The notes under the pieces were generated by a model. That model saw only the letters and a list, made by a program, of their open reading frames with translations, was not told the DNA's origin and did not search any database. A program made the position numbers and the translations under genes. From Sulfuritalea sp. (GTDB taxonomy: Bacteria > Pseudomonadota > Gammaproteobacteria > Burkholderiales > Rhodocyclaceae), in the NCBI GenBank assembly GCA_023229545.1, contig JALNZB010000015.1, positions 1-64,000 on the forward strand: a stretch of 64,000 nucleotides of DNA, in the 5' to 3' direction. Each line of letters opens with the position of its first letter. Position 1 is the stretch's first letter. Shown in pieces: positions 1-9,619 of this stretch.

Positions 1-324
1 ATGACCTATGTTGTTACCGAGTCCTGCATCAAGTGCAAATACACGGATTGCGTGGATGTTTGCCCTGTGGATTGTTTCCATGAAGGCCCGAACTTTCTCG
101 TGATCGATCCCGGGGAGTGCATCGACTGCACCCTCTGTGTTGCCGAGTGTCCGGCCGAGGCCATCTTTGCCGAGGATGATGTGCCGAAGGGACAGGAGCA
201 TTTCATCGCGCTGAATGCCGAACTGTCAAGGACATGGCCGGTCATCGTCGAGCGCAAGGAGCCGCCGGCCGATGCCGACGAGTGGTTGAACAAGCCTGGA
301 AAGCTGGATTTGCTGGAGCGCTGA
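1..324 (+). CDS. fdxA: 7Fe ferredoxin FdxA
   Basis: A 107-residue ferredoxin that carries one 3Fe-4S and one 4Fe-4S cluster and acts as a low-potential cytosolic electron carrier. Cysteines fall at 9, 12, 17, 21 and 25 and again at 40, 43, 46 and 50 (CIDCTLCVAECP), the Azotobacter FdI-type pattern, and the length and C-terminal tail fit FdxA. The ATG is the first base of the window, so its promoter and ribosome site cannot be seen. The next gene, aroC, starts 131 bases downstream and has no functional link that I can see. The family call is firm; the partner enzyme is unknown. Confidence 0.95.
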   Translation: MTYVVTESCIKCKYTDCVDVCPVDCFHEGPNFLVIDPGECIDCTLCVAECPAEAIFAEDDVPKGQEHFIALNAELSRTWPVIVERKEPPADADEWLNKPGKLDLLER

Positions 325-454
325 GACGGGTTTCGCGGCGACGCCCTTGGTCGGCTGCGGAACGACCACAGCTCGGGTCGCGGCAGAAGCCGGGCGATCA
401 ACATGGTAAGCTCTCGGCTGTCCTTGACCTCCTTTCCTGCTTCATTCCGCGTCC

Positions 455-1564
455 ATGTCCGGCAATACTTTCGGCTCTCTTTTCTGCGTCACCTCATTTG
501 GTGAATCTCACGGTCCGGCGATTGGCTGTGTGGTCGACGGTTGTCCGCCGGGTCTGGAAATATCGACCATGGATATCCAGGCCGAGCTGGATCGGCGCAA
601 GCCAGGAACATCGCGCCACGTAACGCAACGTCGCGAATCGGATACGGTCGAAATTCTCTCGGGCGTGTTCGAGGGGCGCACCACGGGCACGCCGATCGGT
701 TTGCTGATCCGCAACGAGGACCAGCGCAGCAAGGATTACGGCGATATCGCCGAAACATTTCGCCCTGGCCATGCCGACTACACCTATTGGCAGAAGTACG
801 GGATTCGCGATCATCGCGGCGGCGGTCGTGCGTCGGCGCGTGAGACGGCGGTGCGCGTCGCCGCCGGGGCCATTGCCAGAAAGTGGTTGCGGCAGCGCTA
901 TGGTGTGACGGTGCGCGGCTGGATGAGTCAATTGGGGAGTATCGATATTCCTTGGCAGGATGAAGCGGCGATTGATACCAATTCCTTCTTTGTCGCCAAT
1001 GCCGGAATTGTTCCCCGGCTCGAAGAGTACATGGATGCCTTGCGGAAGTCGGGCGATTCCATCGGGGCGGAAATTACCGTGGTGGCGCGCGATGTACCGG
1101 TCGGCTGGGGCGACCCGGTGTATCACCGGCTCGATGCCGATATCGCCTATGCCATGATGAGCATCAATGCTGTCAAGGGCGTCGAAATCGGCGCCGGCTT
1201 TGCCTCGGTGGCACAAAAAGGCAGCGAACACGGCGACGAACTGACCCCCGAGGGTTTTCTCGGCAACAATGCAGGGGGAATATTGGGCGGCATTTCGACC
1301 GGGCAGGACGTGGTGGTGAAAATGGCGGTCAAGCCGACCTCCAGCATTCGCCTGCCGCGCCGGACGATCAATCTCGCCGGAGAACCGGCGGTCATCGAAA
1401 CCCATGGCCGGCACGATCCCTGTGTCGGCATCCGCGCCACGCCGATCGCCGAAGCCATGCTGGCACTGGTGCTGATTGACGCCGCGCTGCATCACCGCGC
1501 CCAGTGCGCCGACGTCGAATGCCAAACGCCTGCGATTCCCGGCAAGGCCCCTGATGTTGCCTGA
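455..1564 (+). CDS. aroC: chorismate synthase
   Basis: Converts 5-enolpyruvylshikimate-3-phosphate to chorismate, the last step of the shikimate pathway, using reduced FMN. At 369 residues it has normal length. The family signature SFGESHGPAIG lies at residues 14-24, followed by RPGHADYTYWQKYG and the arginine- and glycine-rich DHRGGGRASARETA, which belongs to the FMN/substrate site. The gene stands alone, with a 47-base gap to the next gene. Its product feeds the trpFBA genes about 8 kb downstream. Confidence 0.97.
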   Translation: MSGNTFGSLFCVTSFGESHGPAIGCVVDGCPPGLEISTMDIQAELDRRKPGTSRHVTQRRESDTVEILSGVFEGRTTGTPIGLLIRNEDQRSKDYGDIAETFRPGHADYTYWQKYGIRDHRGGGRASARETAVRVAAGAIARKWLRQRYGVTVRGWMSQLGSIDIPWQDEAAIDTNSFFVANAGIVPRLEEYMDALRKSGDSIGAEITVVARDVPVGWGDPVYHRLDADIAYAMMSINAVKGVEIGAGFASVAQKGSEHGDELTPEGFLGNNAGGILGGISTGQDVVVKMAVKPTSSIRLPRRTINLAGEPAVIETHGRHDPCVGIRATPIAEAMLALVLIDAALHHRAQCADVECQTPAIPGKAPDVA

Positions 1565-1611
1565 TAGAATTTGACGATATTTCAATACTACGTTTTACAG
1601 GGTAGGAAGCC

Positions 1612-1875
1612 ATGCACGTCGATCACCACGATCTCTACACCGAATTCCCCAATATGCGCGATGCCATCGATGCTCTGAAGGCGGACGGTGGTTACATCGG
1701 CAGTCTGTTCGGACGCTACAACCGCCTTACCGGCAAGGTCGAAGACCTCGAGGAACACGATATGCCGGTCGCCGACTTCACGTTCGAAGACATGAAGAAG
1801 GCGCGGGTCAAGCTCAAGGACGAGATATTCCACCTGTTGCGGGCCTTCCGGGCCGGCCAGAAACACAAAGCTTGA
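1612..1875 (+). CDS. YdcH-like (DUF465) small protein
   Basis: An 87-residue soluble, charged, helical protein of the DUF465/YdcH type. It opens with a histidine- and acid-rich MHVDHHDLYTEFP segment and holds a central 'YNRLTGKVEDLEEHD' heptad-like region, followed by a lysine-rich helix that ends in FRAGQKHKA. The family has no settled function. A GGTAGG ribosome site precedes the ATG. The TGA stop overlaps the TTG start of the following transporter, so the two are probably cotranslated. Confidence 0.8.
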   Translation: MHVDHHDLYTEFPNMRDAIDALKADGGYIGSLFGRYNRLTGKVEDLEEHDMPVADFTFEDMKKARVKLKDEIFHLLRAFRAGQKHKA

Positions 1876-3029
1876 TCTTCCTTCCGCACGGCCGTCTGGC
1901 CGCCTGGTATTTCTGGTACTTCGCCTTCATCGGCGCCTTCCTGCCGTATTTCGCGCTCTACCTGCAGTCCATTGGTTTTTCCGCGGGTCGTATTGCGGTG
2001 TTGATGTCGCTCGGGCAGTTCATGCGGCTGCTGGCGCCGCTGTTGTGGAGCTGGCTGGCTGACAGCGGGGGGCGGCGTGTGCGCATTGTCGTGGCGTCGA
2101 CGGCAGCCTCGCTGGCCAGTTATTCAGTGGTGTTCCTGACGCAGGATTTTGTCGGATTGCTGATCGGCATGGCGATTCTGCACTTCTTCTGGAGCGCATC
2201 GCTACCACTGGTCGAGGCGCTGACGCTGGGACATCTGGCGGCAACTCCGGAGCGCTACGGTCGTATCCGGCTCTGGGGTTCGGTCGGCTTTATCGTCGCG
2301 GTGATGGGGGTCGGCTTGTTGCTCGATTCGGCGCCTATCGCCTCGCAGCTCTGGGTTAGCTGGGCCGTGTTGCTGGGCGCGTTCCTCAGCGCACTGACCT
2401 TGACCGAGAGCAAAAGGCATGAAGGTCAGGTCGTGGCGCCGATTCTCGATGTGCTGCGCCAGCGCAAAGTCGGCTTCCTGCTCGCTGCCGGCCTGTTCAT
2501 GGCGGCAGCGCATGGCGCGCTGTATGTCTTCTACTCGATCCATCTGGTGGCGCAAGGCTATGACAAGACGGTGGTCGGGCTGCTATGGACTTTGGGCGTG
2601 ATGGCGGAGATCGTCGTCTTCCTGTTCATGCCGCGTATATCACTGATGGTTTCGCTGCGGCAGATTCTGCTGGCCTGCTTTGCCCTGGCGGCGTTACGCT
2701 TTGCGTTGATCGGTTGGGCCGTCGAATTCATCGGACTGCTGGTGTTCGCGCAGTTGCTGCATGGCGCCAGCTTCGGCGCCCACCATGCGGCGACCATGGC
2801 GGCGCTCCATCGCTGGTTCGTGGCCGGCCAGCAGGCGCGGGCGCAGGCGCTGTATGGTAGCGTCGCTTATGGTGCCGGCGGCTTGGGCGGCGCCTTGCTG
2901 GCCGGCGCCTTGTGGGAACGGGCAGGAGCGGGAATCACCTTCAGCGCCGCGTCGCTGCTCGCTTTGCTCGGCCTGATTCTGGTCTGGCGCGGTGTTCCGG
3001 GCGATTCGGCGAACAAGGCTGTGCGATAA
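1872..3029 (+). CDS. MFS transporter, HcaT/NupG-like
   Basis: A 385-residue polytopic inner-membrane protein with about 12 hydrophobic segments. The N-terminal 'YFAFIGAFLPYFALYLQS' and the later RLWGSVGFIVAV are typical of the MFS_1-like branch that includes the putative 3-phenylpropionate carrier HcaT and nucleoside:H+ symporters. The substrate cannot be read from sequence. The start is TTG, which overlaps the previous stop (TTGA), consistent with translational coupling. No catabolic gene lies beside it to hint at a substrate. Confidence 0.85.
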   Translation: MIFLPHGRLAAWYFWYFAFIGAFLPYFALYLQSIGFSAGRIAVLMSLGQFMRLLAPLLWSWLADSGGRRVRIVVASTAASLASYSVVFLTQDFVGLLIGMAILHFFWSASLPLVEALTLGHLAATPERYGRIRLWGSVGFIVAVMGVGLLLDSAPIASQLWVSWAVLLGAFLSALTLTESKRHEGQVVAPILDVLRQRKVGFLLAAGLFMAAAHGALYVFYSIHLVAQGYDKTVVGLLWTLGVMAEIVVFLFMPRISLMVSLRQILLACFALAALRFALIGWAVEFIGLLVFAQLLHGASFGAHHAATMAALHRWFVAGQQARAQALYGSVAYGAGGLGGALLAGALWERAGAGITFSAASLLALLGLILVWRGVPGDSANKAVR

Positions 3030-3084
3030 TCAAAAATTATTGCCAGAGCCGAACGGGCATGGCTTTTTGCATAGAGGGTTTGTA

Positions 3085-4137
3085 ATGAAAATTTGCGTTT
3101 TGCCCGGCGATGGCATCGGGCCTGAAATCATAGCCGAGGCCGTTCGTGTTCTGCAGGCGCTCGACCTCGGTTTTGAAATGGAGGAAGCCCTGCTGGGAGG
3201 CTGCGCCGTGGATGCCACTGGCGATCCCTATCCCGAAGCGACCCAGAAACTGGCGCTGGCCGCCGACGCGGTGCTGCTGGGCGCTGTTGGCGGCCCCCAA
3301 TGGGACGGCAATCGGCGCGAGCAACGGCCTGAGCGGGGACTGCTGGGCATTCGCAAGCAACTCGGATTGTTCGCCAATCTTCGCCCGGCCATCCTGTATC
3401 CGGAATTGGCCAATGCGTCCACCCTCAAGCCCGAAGTGGTGGCCGGACTGGATATTCTGATTGTGCGCGAACTGACGGGGGATATCTACTTTGGTGAGCC
3501 GCGCGGCATTGAGGTGCGCAACGGCGAACGTTTTGGCTTCAATACCATGCACTACACCGAGAGCGAGATCAGGCGCATTCTGCGCGTGGCCTTCGAGGCG
3601 GCGCGCAAGCGCAGTCGCAAGGTTTGTTCCGTCGACAAGATGAACGTGCTGGAATGCACCCAGTTGTGGCGCGACGTGGCCGCCGAGACCGCGCTGGAAT
3701 ACCCGGACGTCGAACTTTCGCATATGCTGGTTGATAATGCGGCCATGCAACTGGTGAAGAACCCCAAGCAGTTCGACGTTGTGGTCACCGGCAACATGTT
3801 CGGCGATATCCTGTCGGACGAAGCCTCGATGCTGACCGGCTCGATCGGCATGCTGCCATCGGCGTCACTGGATGCCAACAACAAGGGTCTTTACGAGCCG
3901 TCGCACGGTTCCGCGCCGGACATCGCCGGCCAGGGCGTGGCCAATCCGCTGGCGACGATCCTGTCGGCGGCCATGATGTTGCGCTACACTTTCAGCAATG
4001 AGGCCGCCGCGAAGCGGATCGAGGATGCCGTGAAGAAAGTCCTTGCGCAGGGCTTCAGAACCGGCGACATTTATGAGTCCGGAATGAAGAAGGTCGGAAC
4101 GCGGGGAATGGGCGATGCAGTTCTTGCGGCACTGTAA
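3085..4137 (+). CDS. leuB: 3-isopropylmalate dehydrogenase
   Basis: Oxidises and decarboxylates 3-isopropylmalate in leucine synthesis, with NAD+ and Mg2+ or Mn2+. I take the ATG at 3085 (MKICVLPGDGIGPEI); the reading frame is open for 31 more codons upstream, but those lie in the 3' end of the transporter gene and are not LeuB-like. The resulting 350 residues are normal. Visible motifs are the N-terminal GDGIGPE, RELTGDIYFGEPRG, and the metal and NAD site with GDILSDEASMLTGSIGMLPS followed by HGSAPDIAGQG. In many betaproteobacteria leuC and leuD sit directly upstream; here an MFS gene does, so leuCD must lie elsewhere. asd follows after 21 bases. Confidence 0.96.
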   Translation: MKICVLPGDGIGPEIIAEAVRVLQALDLGFEMEEALLGGCAVDATGDPYPEATQKLALAADAVLLGAVGGPQWDGNRREQRPERGLLGIRKQLGLFANLRPAILYPELANASTLKPEVVAGLDILIVRELTGDIYFGEPRGIEVRNGERFGFNTMHYTESEIRRILRVAFEAARKRSRKVCSVDKMNVLECTQLWRDVAAETALEYPDVELSHMLVDNAAMQLVKNPKQFDVVVTGNMFGDILSDEASMLTGSIGMLPSASLDANNKGLYEPSHGSAPDIAGQGVANPLATILSAAMMLRYTFSNEAAAKRIEDAVKKVLAQGFRTGDIYESGMKKVGTRGMGDAVLAAL

Positions 4138-4158
4138 TTCGATAGTGAGAGATTGATA

Positions 4159-5268
4159 ATGAAGCGTGTAGGTTTGGTGGGTTGGCGTGGCATGGTGGGT
4201 TCGGTACTCATGCAACGCATGCAGGAAGAGAGCGATTTTTCCTTGATCGAACCGGTGTTTTTCACCACGTCGAATCCCGGCGGCAAGGCACCTGCAATAG
4301 CCAATGGCGCGTCCTTGCTCAAGGATGCAAAAAACATCGATGAGTTGAAGGGGCTGGATATCATCGTCACCTGTCAGGGCGGCGACTACACCACGGAAGT
4401 GTTTCCGAAATTGCGTGCAGCCGGCTGGAAGGGGCACTGGATTGACGCGGCGTCGAGCCTGCGCATGAAGGACGACACGGTCATTATTCTTGATCCGGTG
4501 AACCTTGACGTGATCAAGGACAGTCTGGCGAAGGGCGGTCGCAACTGGATCGGCGGCAATTGCACGGTGAGCCTGATGCTCATGGCTTTGGGTGGTCTGT
4601 TCAAGGCCGGGTTGGTCGAGTGGATGACATCGATGACCTATCAGGCGGCATCCGGTGCGGGCGCGCAGAATATGCGCGAACTGCTGGTGCAGATGGGCGA
4701 GACGCATCGCGTGGTGAAGAATCTGCTGGACGATCCCGCTTCGGCGATTCTTGACATCGACCGCGAGGTAGCCGGCATTTTGCGTGACGAGAGCTTTCCC
4801 ACAGCGAACTTCGGCGTGCCGTTGGCCGGTTCGCTGATTCCCTGGATCGACAAGGATCTGGGCAACGGCCAGAGTCGCGAGGAATGGAAGGGGCAGGCCG
4901 AAACCAACAAGATTCTCGGTAGCGGTGCGGAGCCGATTCCGGTCGATGGTCTCTGCGTTCGTATCGGCGCCATGCGCTGCCATTCACAGGCGCTCACCAT
5001 CAAACTTACCCGTGATGTTCCGCTCGACGAGATCAATGGCATCTTGGCGGCGCACAACGATTGGGTTAAGGTCGTGCCCAATCAGCGCGAGATCACCTTG
5101 AAGGAGCTGACGCCTACGGCCGTGACCGGTACTTTGAGCGTTCCGGTCGGTCGTCTGCGCAAGCTCAGCATGGGACCGGAGTATTTGTCGGCATTTACCG
5201 TGGGCGATCAGCTTCTTTGGGGCGCTGCGGAGCCTTTGCGGCGCATGCTGCGCATCCTGTTGCATTGA
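4159..5268 (+). CDS. asd: aspartate-semialdehyde dehydrogenase
   Basis: Reduces aspartyl phosphate to aspartate semialdehyde with NADPH, the branch point to lysine/diaminopimelate, threonine and methionine. From the ATG at 4159 the protein has 369 residues; a TTG two codons earlier is a weaker choice. The N-terminal MKRVGLVGWRGMVGSVLM is the NADP-binding turn. The catalytic cysteine is C135 in WIGGNCTVSLM, the same position as in the E. coli enzyme. It forms a likely leuB-asd pair. A 184-base gap to fimV follows, in which I see no gene. Confidence 0.97.
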   Translation: MKRVGLVGWRGMVGSVLMQRMQEESDFSLIEPVFFTTSNPGGKAPAIANGASLLKDAKNIDELKGLDIIVTCQGGDYTTEVFPKLRAAGWKGHWIDAASSLRMKDDTVIILDPVNLDVIKDSLAKGGRNWIGGNCTVSLMLMALGGLFKAGLVEWMTSMTYQAASGAGAQNMRELLVQMGETHRVVKNLLDDPASAILDIDREVAGILRDESFPTANFGVPLAGSLIPWIDKDLGNGQSREEWKGQAETNKILGSGAEPIPVDGLCVRIGAMRCHSQALTIKLTRDVPLDEINGILAAHNDWVKVVPNQREITLKELTPTAVTGTLSVPVGRLRKLSMGPEYLSAFTVGDQLLWGAAEPLRRMLRILLH

Positions 5269-5452
5269 TGCCGCGCGCCGAATGCGACCAGAATGTGATG
5301 GGAAGGTTGAGCTTGCATCGCTAACACCATGATGTTATTTTAGTTACGGTCGTTGCGCTTCACGCTGATAAGGCTGGCGTTGGCCTCTACTGAAACTTCG
5401 TTTTGATAACATGATAAAAAGCCCGTCGGGAGTCACAGTGCCCAATACTGAC

Positions 5453-8185
5453 ATGCGAAATCGTCTTAAAGCCACCGTTATTGCGGCGGCGATTGCTGTC
5501 CTGCCTATGGCGACACATGCTGCCGGGCTGGGGAAGATCACCGTACTCTCGGCGTTGGGGCAGCCACTCAAGGCCGAACTCGAAGTTACCGCGACTCGCG
5601 ATGAAGCGCCTTCGCTGGTGGCCAAGGTAGCGGCTGCCGATGCCTTTCGCCAGGCTGGAATCGAATATGCGCCGGCCTTGGTGACTTTGCGGTTTTCTCG
5701 TGATATCAAGGAGCGCGGGGGCCGTCGCTACCTTGAAATCAGCACTGATCGTCCCTTGAACGAGCCGTTCATAGACATGTTGGTCGAATTGACCTGGGCT
5801 TCAGGGCGGCTGGTTCGCGAGTACACCTTCCTGCTCGACCCTCCTGATTTGGCGGCCAAAACGGTTCCGGTGCCGATAACGGCGCCCGAGATCAGAACCG
5901 AACCGGCGCAGGCCGGGCTGGTGGGTAGATCCACGTCGGCGATGTCCACCGAAACTCGTTCGGCGGTTGATGGCTATTCGTCGGCGTCAAGGCCGCCGAC
6001 CAAGAGGTCCGCTGCGAAACCCGTCGCCGATAGAGTTGTTGCAGAGACTTCACGCACGGTAGTTTCGGGCGACACCTTGGGCAGGATTGCGGCGCAGACC
6101 AAGGCGGACGGTGTCAGCCTTGATCAGATGCTGGTCGCGCTTTTCCGCAGCAACAAGGAAGTCTTTGATGGCGGCAACATGAATCGCCTCAGGGCCGGCA
6201 AGATTCTTTCAATCCCGGATGCTGAAGTGGCGAGCAAGATTTCCGCCAGCGAAGCACGCAAGGAGATTGTCGCTCAAGCTGTCGATTTCAACGCCTATCG
6301 CAAGCGGTTGGCGTCTGCCGCTGCGGCCGAGCCGGCCAGGGAGCAGGGTGCGAAACAGTCCGTCAGCGGCAAGATATCGCCCAAGGTCGAAGACAAGGCG
6401 CCACTGGCGACGGGCAAGGACAAACTGGAAGTCTCGCGTACCGAAGTGGCCAAGGATGCCAAGGGCCGACCGTTACAGACTCGCATTGCTATGCTGGAGG
6501 AGGATCTGGTGTCGCGCGACAGGGCGCTCAAGGATGCTTCCGGGAAAATTGCTGAACTGGAAAAGAATCTCGGCGACCTGAAGAAACTCGCCGAGATGAA
6601 GAGCCAGGCTGGTGTCGATCTACAGAAGCAGGCTCAAGCGGCAAAGCCCGCTCCAGCAGAAGCCAGGAAGCCGGAGACCGCCGTTGCTGCACCGGTGGTG
6701 AAGCAGGAGGTGCCCAAGACAGCAGAACCGCCGAAGCCGGCCGAGCCGCCAAAACCGGCGGAAGCCGCCAAACCAGCGGAGGCGCCGAAGCCGCCGCCTG
6801 TGCCGAAGAAGAAAGCTGCTCCACCGCCTCCACCCGAACCCGAGTCGAACTTTATTGACGACAACGCCCCGCTGGTTTTTGGTGGTGGTGCCGTGCTGGC
6901 GCTATTAGTCGGATGGCTCGGGATTTCGGCCTACCGCAAGAAGCGTGCGGCGTCGGCTGGCGCCAACGCGTCCATGGCCGAAACCGATCTTTCGGCGCAC
7001 TCGGTGTTCAGTACGACAACGGTGGCGCCTCCCCCGAGCGAGCAGGAGCCGAGCCAGTTCAGTTCTACCAGCGCGGGCATGGCAGTGCACCACGAGACAG
7101 TTGATCCGATCGTCGAAGCTGATACCTTCCTTGCCTTTGGCCGCGATGCCCAAGCGGAAGAGATACTTCTGGAAGCCTTGAATACCGATCCCGAGCGACA
7201 GGCGATTCATCTCAAATTGCTCGACATCTATGCCGCACGGAAGAATGTTTCCCAGTTTGAAATGGTGGCGAGAAAACTGCATGCGCTGACGAGCGGTACC
7301 GGTACCGAATGGGAGAAGGCGGCTGTCATGGGTGCCGCTATTGATCCAGGAAATTCCCTGTACGGGGCTACTCCGTCAGAGGTCCAGACGGCAGCCCCGG
7401 CCGCCGCAGTGGATATGGATGCCACAATGATCCTCCGCGCTTCCCCGGTTGCCGAGGAGCAGGCGCCACCGGCTGCCGAAGTCATTCCCGAGGTTACCGA
7501 GGCCGCTGCCCTGGACTTCGATCTGGATATTGGTACCGCTGACGCGGCAAGTTCCGCTTCCGCGCCGGAAGTGCCGGAAGCCGAATCTGCGGCTGGGCTG
7601 GATTTCGATCTGGACCTCGGCGCGCCGGAGGCAGCGCCAGCCGATCAAGCCCCGATGCAGGCGGAGATCAAGAACGAAGATATCTCGCTGGATGTTGATT
7701 TTGACATGCCGGCAATGGAGACCTCCGCTGAGATTTCCGCGCCTGCGCTCGATTTCCCGCTTGCCGAGGAGAAGCCTGCTACGGACCTGGAAACGCCGGT
7801 TGTTGCGGCGGCGGATTCCGGCGACATCGATTTCGACTTCGATCTGGGGACGGATTCCGAGCCATCGGCACCCTTGTCCGGGATGTCCCTTGACCTTCCA
7901 GCTCCCGCTGCAACCCCCGCGCCAGAGATGACCGCGCTCGATCTCGGCGGCATCAGCCTGGAACTCGACCAACCGGTCGCCACGACAAGCGTCGAGCCCG
8001 AGCCCGAGCCTGCCGCAGCCGAGATACCTGACAACCCGGAGGTGGTCACCAAGATCGAACTGGCGATGGCCTATGAAGAAATGGGCGATCGCGACGGTGC
8101 CCGCGAGCTATTCCAGGAAGCATTGGCAGAGGGTAGTCCGGCGCAGCAGAAAGTGGCCCGCGCCAAGCTTGACAGTCTCGGCTGA
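5453..8185 (+). CDS. fimV: FimV/HubP-like polar hub protein
   Basis: A large inner-membrane protein with a periplasmic LysM domain, of the family that organises the cell pole and type IV pilus or twitching functions. Counting from the ATG at 5453 (910 residues), residues 1-23 form a signal peptide ending THA. A LysM repeat (TVVSGDTLGRIAAQ) lies near residue 202, a coiled coil near 345-390, a proline/alanine/lysine-rich linker at 400-465, one membrane segment near 471-493, then a long acidic cytoplasmic part with repeated FDLD blocks and a C-terminal TPR motif. An in-frame ATG at 5411 would add 14 residues before the signal peptide. The fimV-truA neighbourhood is classical for betaproteobacteria. 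Confidence 0.9.
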   Translation: MRNRLKATVIAAAIAVLPMATHAAGLGKITVLSALGQPLKAELEVTATRDEAPSLVAKVAAADAFRQAGIEYAPALVTLRFSRDIKERGGRRYLEISTDRPLNEPFIDMLVELTWASGRLVREYTFLLDPPDLAAKTVPVPITAPEIRTEPAQAGLVGRSTSAMSTETRSAVDGYSSASRPPTKRSAAKPVADRVVAETSRTVVSGDTLGRIAAQTKADGVSLDQMLVALFRSNKEVFDGGNMNRLRAGKILSIPDAEVASKISASEARKEIVAQAVDFNAYRKRLASAAAAEPAREQGAKQSVSGKISPKVEDKAPLATGKDKLEVSRTEVAKDAKGRPLQTRIAMLEEDLVSRDRALKDASGKIAELEKNLGDLKKLAEMKSQAGVDLQKQAQAAKPAPAEARKPETAVAAPVVKQEVPKTAEPPKPAEPPKPAEAAKPAEAPKPPPVPKKKAAPPPPPEPESNFIDDNAPLVFGGGAVLALLVGWLGISAYRKKRAASAGANASMAETDLSAHSVFSTTTVAPPPSEQEPSQFSSTSAGMAVHHETVDPIVEADTFLAFGRDAQAEEILLEALNTDPERQAIHLKLLDIYAARKNVSQFEMVARKLHALTSGTGTEWEKAAVMGAAIDPGNSLYGATPSEVQTAAPAAAVDMDATMILRASPVAEEQAPPAAEVIPEVTEAAALDFDLDIGTADAASSASAPEVPEAESAAGLDFDLDLGAPEAAPADQAPMQAEIKNEDISLDVDFDMPAMETSAEISAPALDFPLAEEKPATDLETPVVAAADSGDIDFDFDLGTDSEPSAPLSGMSLDLPAPAATPAPEMTALDLGGISLELDQPVATTSVEPEPEPAAAEIPDNPEVVTKIELAMAYEEMGDRDGARELFQEALAEGSPAQQKVARAKLDSLG

Positions 8186-8230
8186 TCAATCGGCTCTCCC
8201 GGCGCCAGCGCGGCGGGAGATGTTGCTCCA

Positions 8231-8809
8231 GTGAATCGTCCGCATCCCGCAAGCATTATCCTGCTTGGCTTGGCCGTGCTCCTGGCGACCTCCTTGCGCG
8301 ATGGAATGGAGGTGTTTTCGGGTTGCCTGGCGCTCACTCTGGCTGCATTGTTTGCGGCGACATCCCATTTGCGTTTGCTGTTGCGACGCAGCGGTTGGTT
8401 GCTGCTGACCATGCTGGTGATGTTCGGCTGGCTGACGCCGGGGACTCCGCTGTCGAACATTCCCGGGGCGAGCCAGGAAGGGCTGCTGCTGGCCGCCATC
8501 AACATTGCGCGCTTGCTCATCGCACTCTCCACCGTGGCCTTGATATTGAAGACATTGCCTCCCGCCGAACTGGTCGCTGGCATGCGCTCGCTGCTTGGTC
8601 CGTTGGCTCTGCTGAAGATGTCCCGCGATCGGATCGCCGTGCGTCTGGCACTGACTTTGAATGAGGTGGAGGCTTCACGCAACGGTGAGAGTCGCGAGTC
8701 GGGGCGCATGGCAAGTATGCTGGTTCTTCCCGCATCGGTTGTTGGTGTGATGGACTTTGTCCTTGGTGCCCTGGCTGGTGCTCTGGTCCTCGTTGCGTGG
8801 CTGGCATGA
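8231..8809 (+). CDS. CbiQ-like (ECF transporter T-type) membrane protein
   Basis: A 192-residue hydrophobic protein with 4-5 predicted membrane segments and a cytoplasmic stretch (RDRIAVRLALTLNEVEASR) that resembles the coupling region of energy-coupling-factor T subunits. No ATPase (A) or substrate (S) subunit is beside it, so its role as a real ECF component is unproven. The start is GTG. Its TGA overlaps the ATG of truA (ATGA), which suggests translational coupling. Confidence 0.6.
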   Translation: MNRPHPASIILLGLAVLLATSLRDGMEVFSGCLALTLAALFAATSHLRLLLRRSGWLLLTMLVMFGWLTPGTPLSNIPGASQEGLLLAAINIARLLIALSTVALILKTLPPAELVAGMRSLLGPLALLKMSRDRIAVRLALTLNEVEASRNGESRESGRMASMLVLPASVVGVMDFVLGALAGALVLVAWLA

Positions 8810-9615
8810 GAATCGCGCTCGGACTCGAATATGAAGGTTCCGGTTTCTGCGGCTGGCAGTCGCAGGCTGGAGGCGGAGCCGTGCAGAACGTGCTGGAGTC
8901 GGCGCTGTCCGTTGTCGCCGATGCGCCGACACGCGTGGTCTGTGCCGGACGTACCGACGCCGGGGTGCACGCCCTGGCGCAGGTGGTGCATTTCGATACG
9001 GACGCCGTGCGCCCGGATACGGCGTGGGTGCGCGGCGTCAACGCCCATCTGCCCGACAGTGTTGCCGTGCGCTGGGCGCAACCGGTGCCCGGCGATTTTC
9101 ACGCCCGCTTTTCGGCGCTCGGCAGACGCTACCGTTATCTGCTGCTCAATCGCGCCGAACGACCCGGCCTGATGGCGCGGCGTGTCGGCTGGTTCCATCG
9201 CCCGCTGGACGCGGACGCCATGGCGGCGGCGACGGGAGTGCTGCTGGGCGAGCATGATTTCTCGGCGTTTCGAGCCGTCGAGTGCCAAGCCAAGTCACCC
9301 GTCAAGACCCTGCGTCGCGCCGATGTTGTGCGCCACGGCGATCTGCTGGTGTTCGATTTCGAGGCCAGCGCGTTTTTGCAGCACATGGTGCGCAATCTCG
9401 TTGGTGCGCTGGTGTATGTGGGCAAAGGCGCCCATCCACCGACGTGGCTCGGCGAGTTATTGGCGGGCAGGGATCGTGCTCGCGCCGCGCCAACCTTTGA
9501 AGCCTGCGGGCTGTATTTTGCCGGCGTCGATTATGATCCGGTCTGGCAACTGAAAATTATGCGCAGCGGTATCCCAATAGTCGGCGCTGGCGAGACGGCG
9601 ATCATCCTGCCCTGA
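8806..9615 (+). CDS. truA: tRNA pseudouridine38-40 synthase
   Basis: Isomerises uridines 38-40 in the anticodon arm of tRNAs. I choose the ATG at 8806, which overlaps the preceding stop; a GTG three codons upstream is also possible. The 269-residue product holds the catalytic aspartate in CAGRTDAGVHA and the later LLGEHDFSAFRA and 'FLQHMVRNLVGAL' blocks. The last 14 residues (IPIVGAGETAIILP) lie beyond the usual end of the family and are encoded by a copy of the dispersed repeat at 9579-9600, so they look like an acquired tail. trpF follows after 4 bases. Confidence 0.96.
   Translation: MRIALGLEYEGSGFCGWQSQAGGGAVQNVLESALSVVADAPTRVVCAGRTDAGVHALAQVVHFDTDAVRPDTAWVRGVNAHLPDSVAVRWAQPVPGDFHARFSALGRRYRYLLLNRAERPGLMARRVGWFHRPLDADAMAAATGVLLGEHDFSAFRAVECQAKSPVKTLRRADVVRHGDLLVFDFEASAFLQHMVRNLVGALVYVGKGAHPPTWLGELLAGRDRARAAPTFEACGLYFAGVDYDPVWQLKIMRSGIPIVGAGETAIILP
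9579..9600 (-). repeat. dispersed GCCGACT repeat, copy 1 (in truA 3' end)
   Basis: Minus-strand copy of the dispersed element (core ccgccagcgccgact), reading agtcggcgctggcgagacgg on the plus strand. It supplies codons for VGAGETA in the TruA tail. Confidence 0.7.
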
Positions 9616-9619
9616 ACCC

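Noticed and set aside
494..1585. Long antisense frame opposite aroC (and similar ones opposite purF, metZ, leuB, asd)
   Set aside because: High GC at third codon positions opens the opposite frames; these translations have no recognisable domain, while the sense frames have full families.
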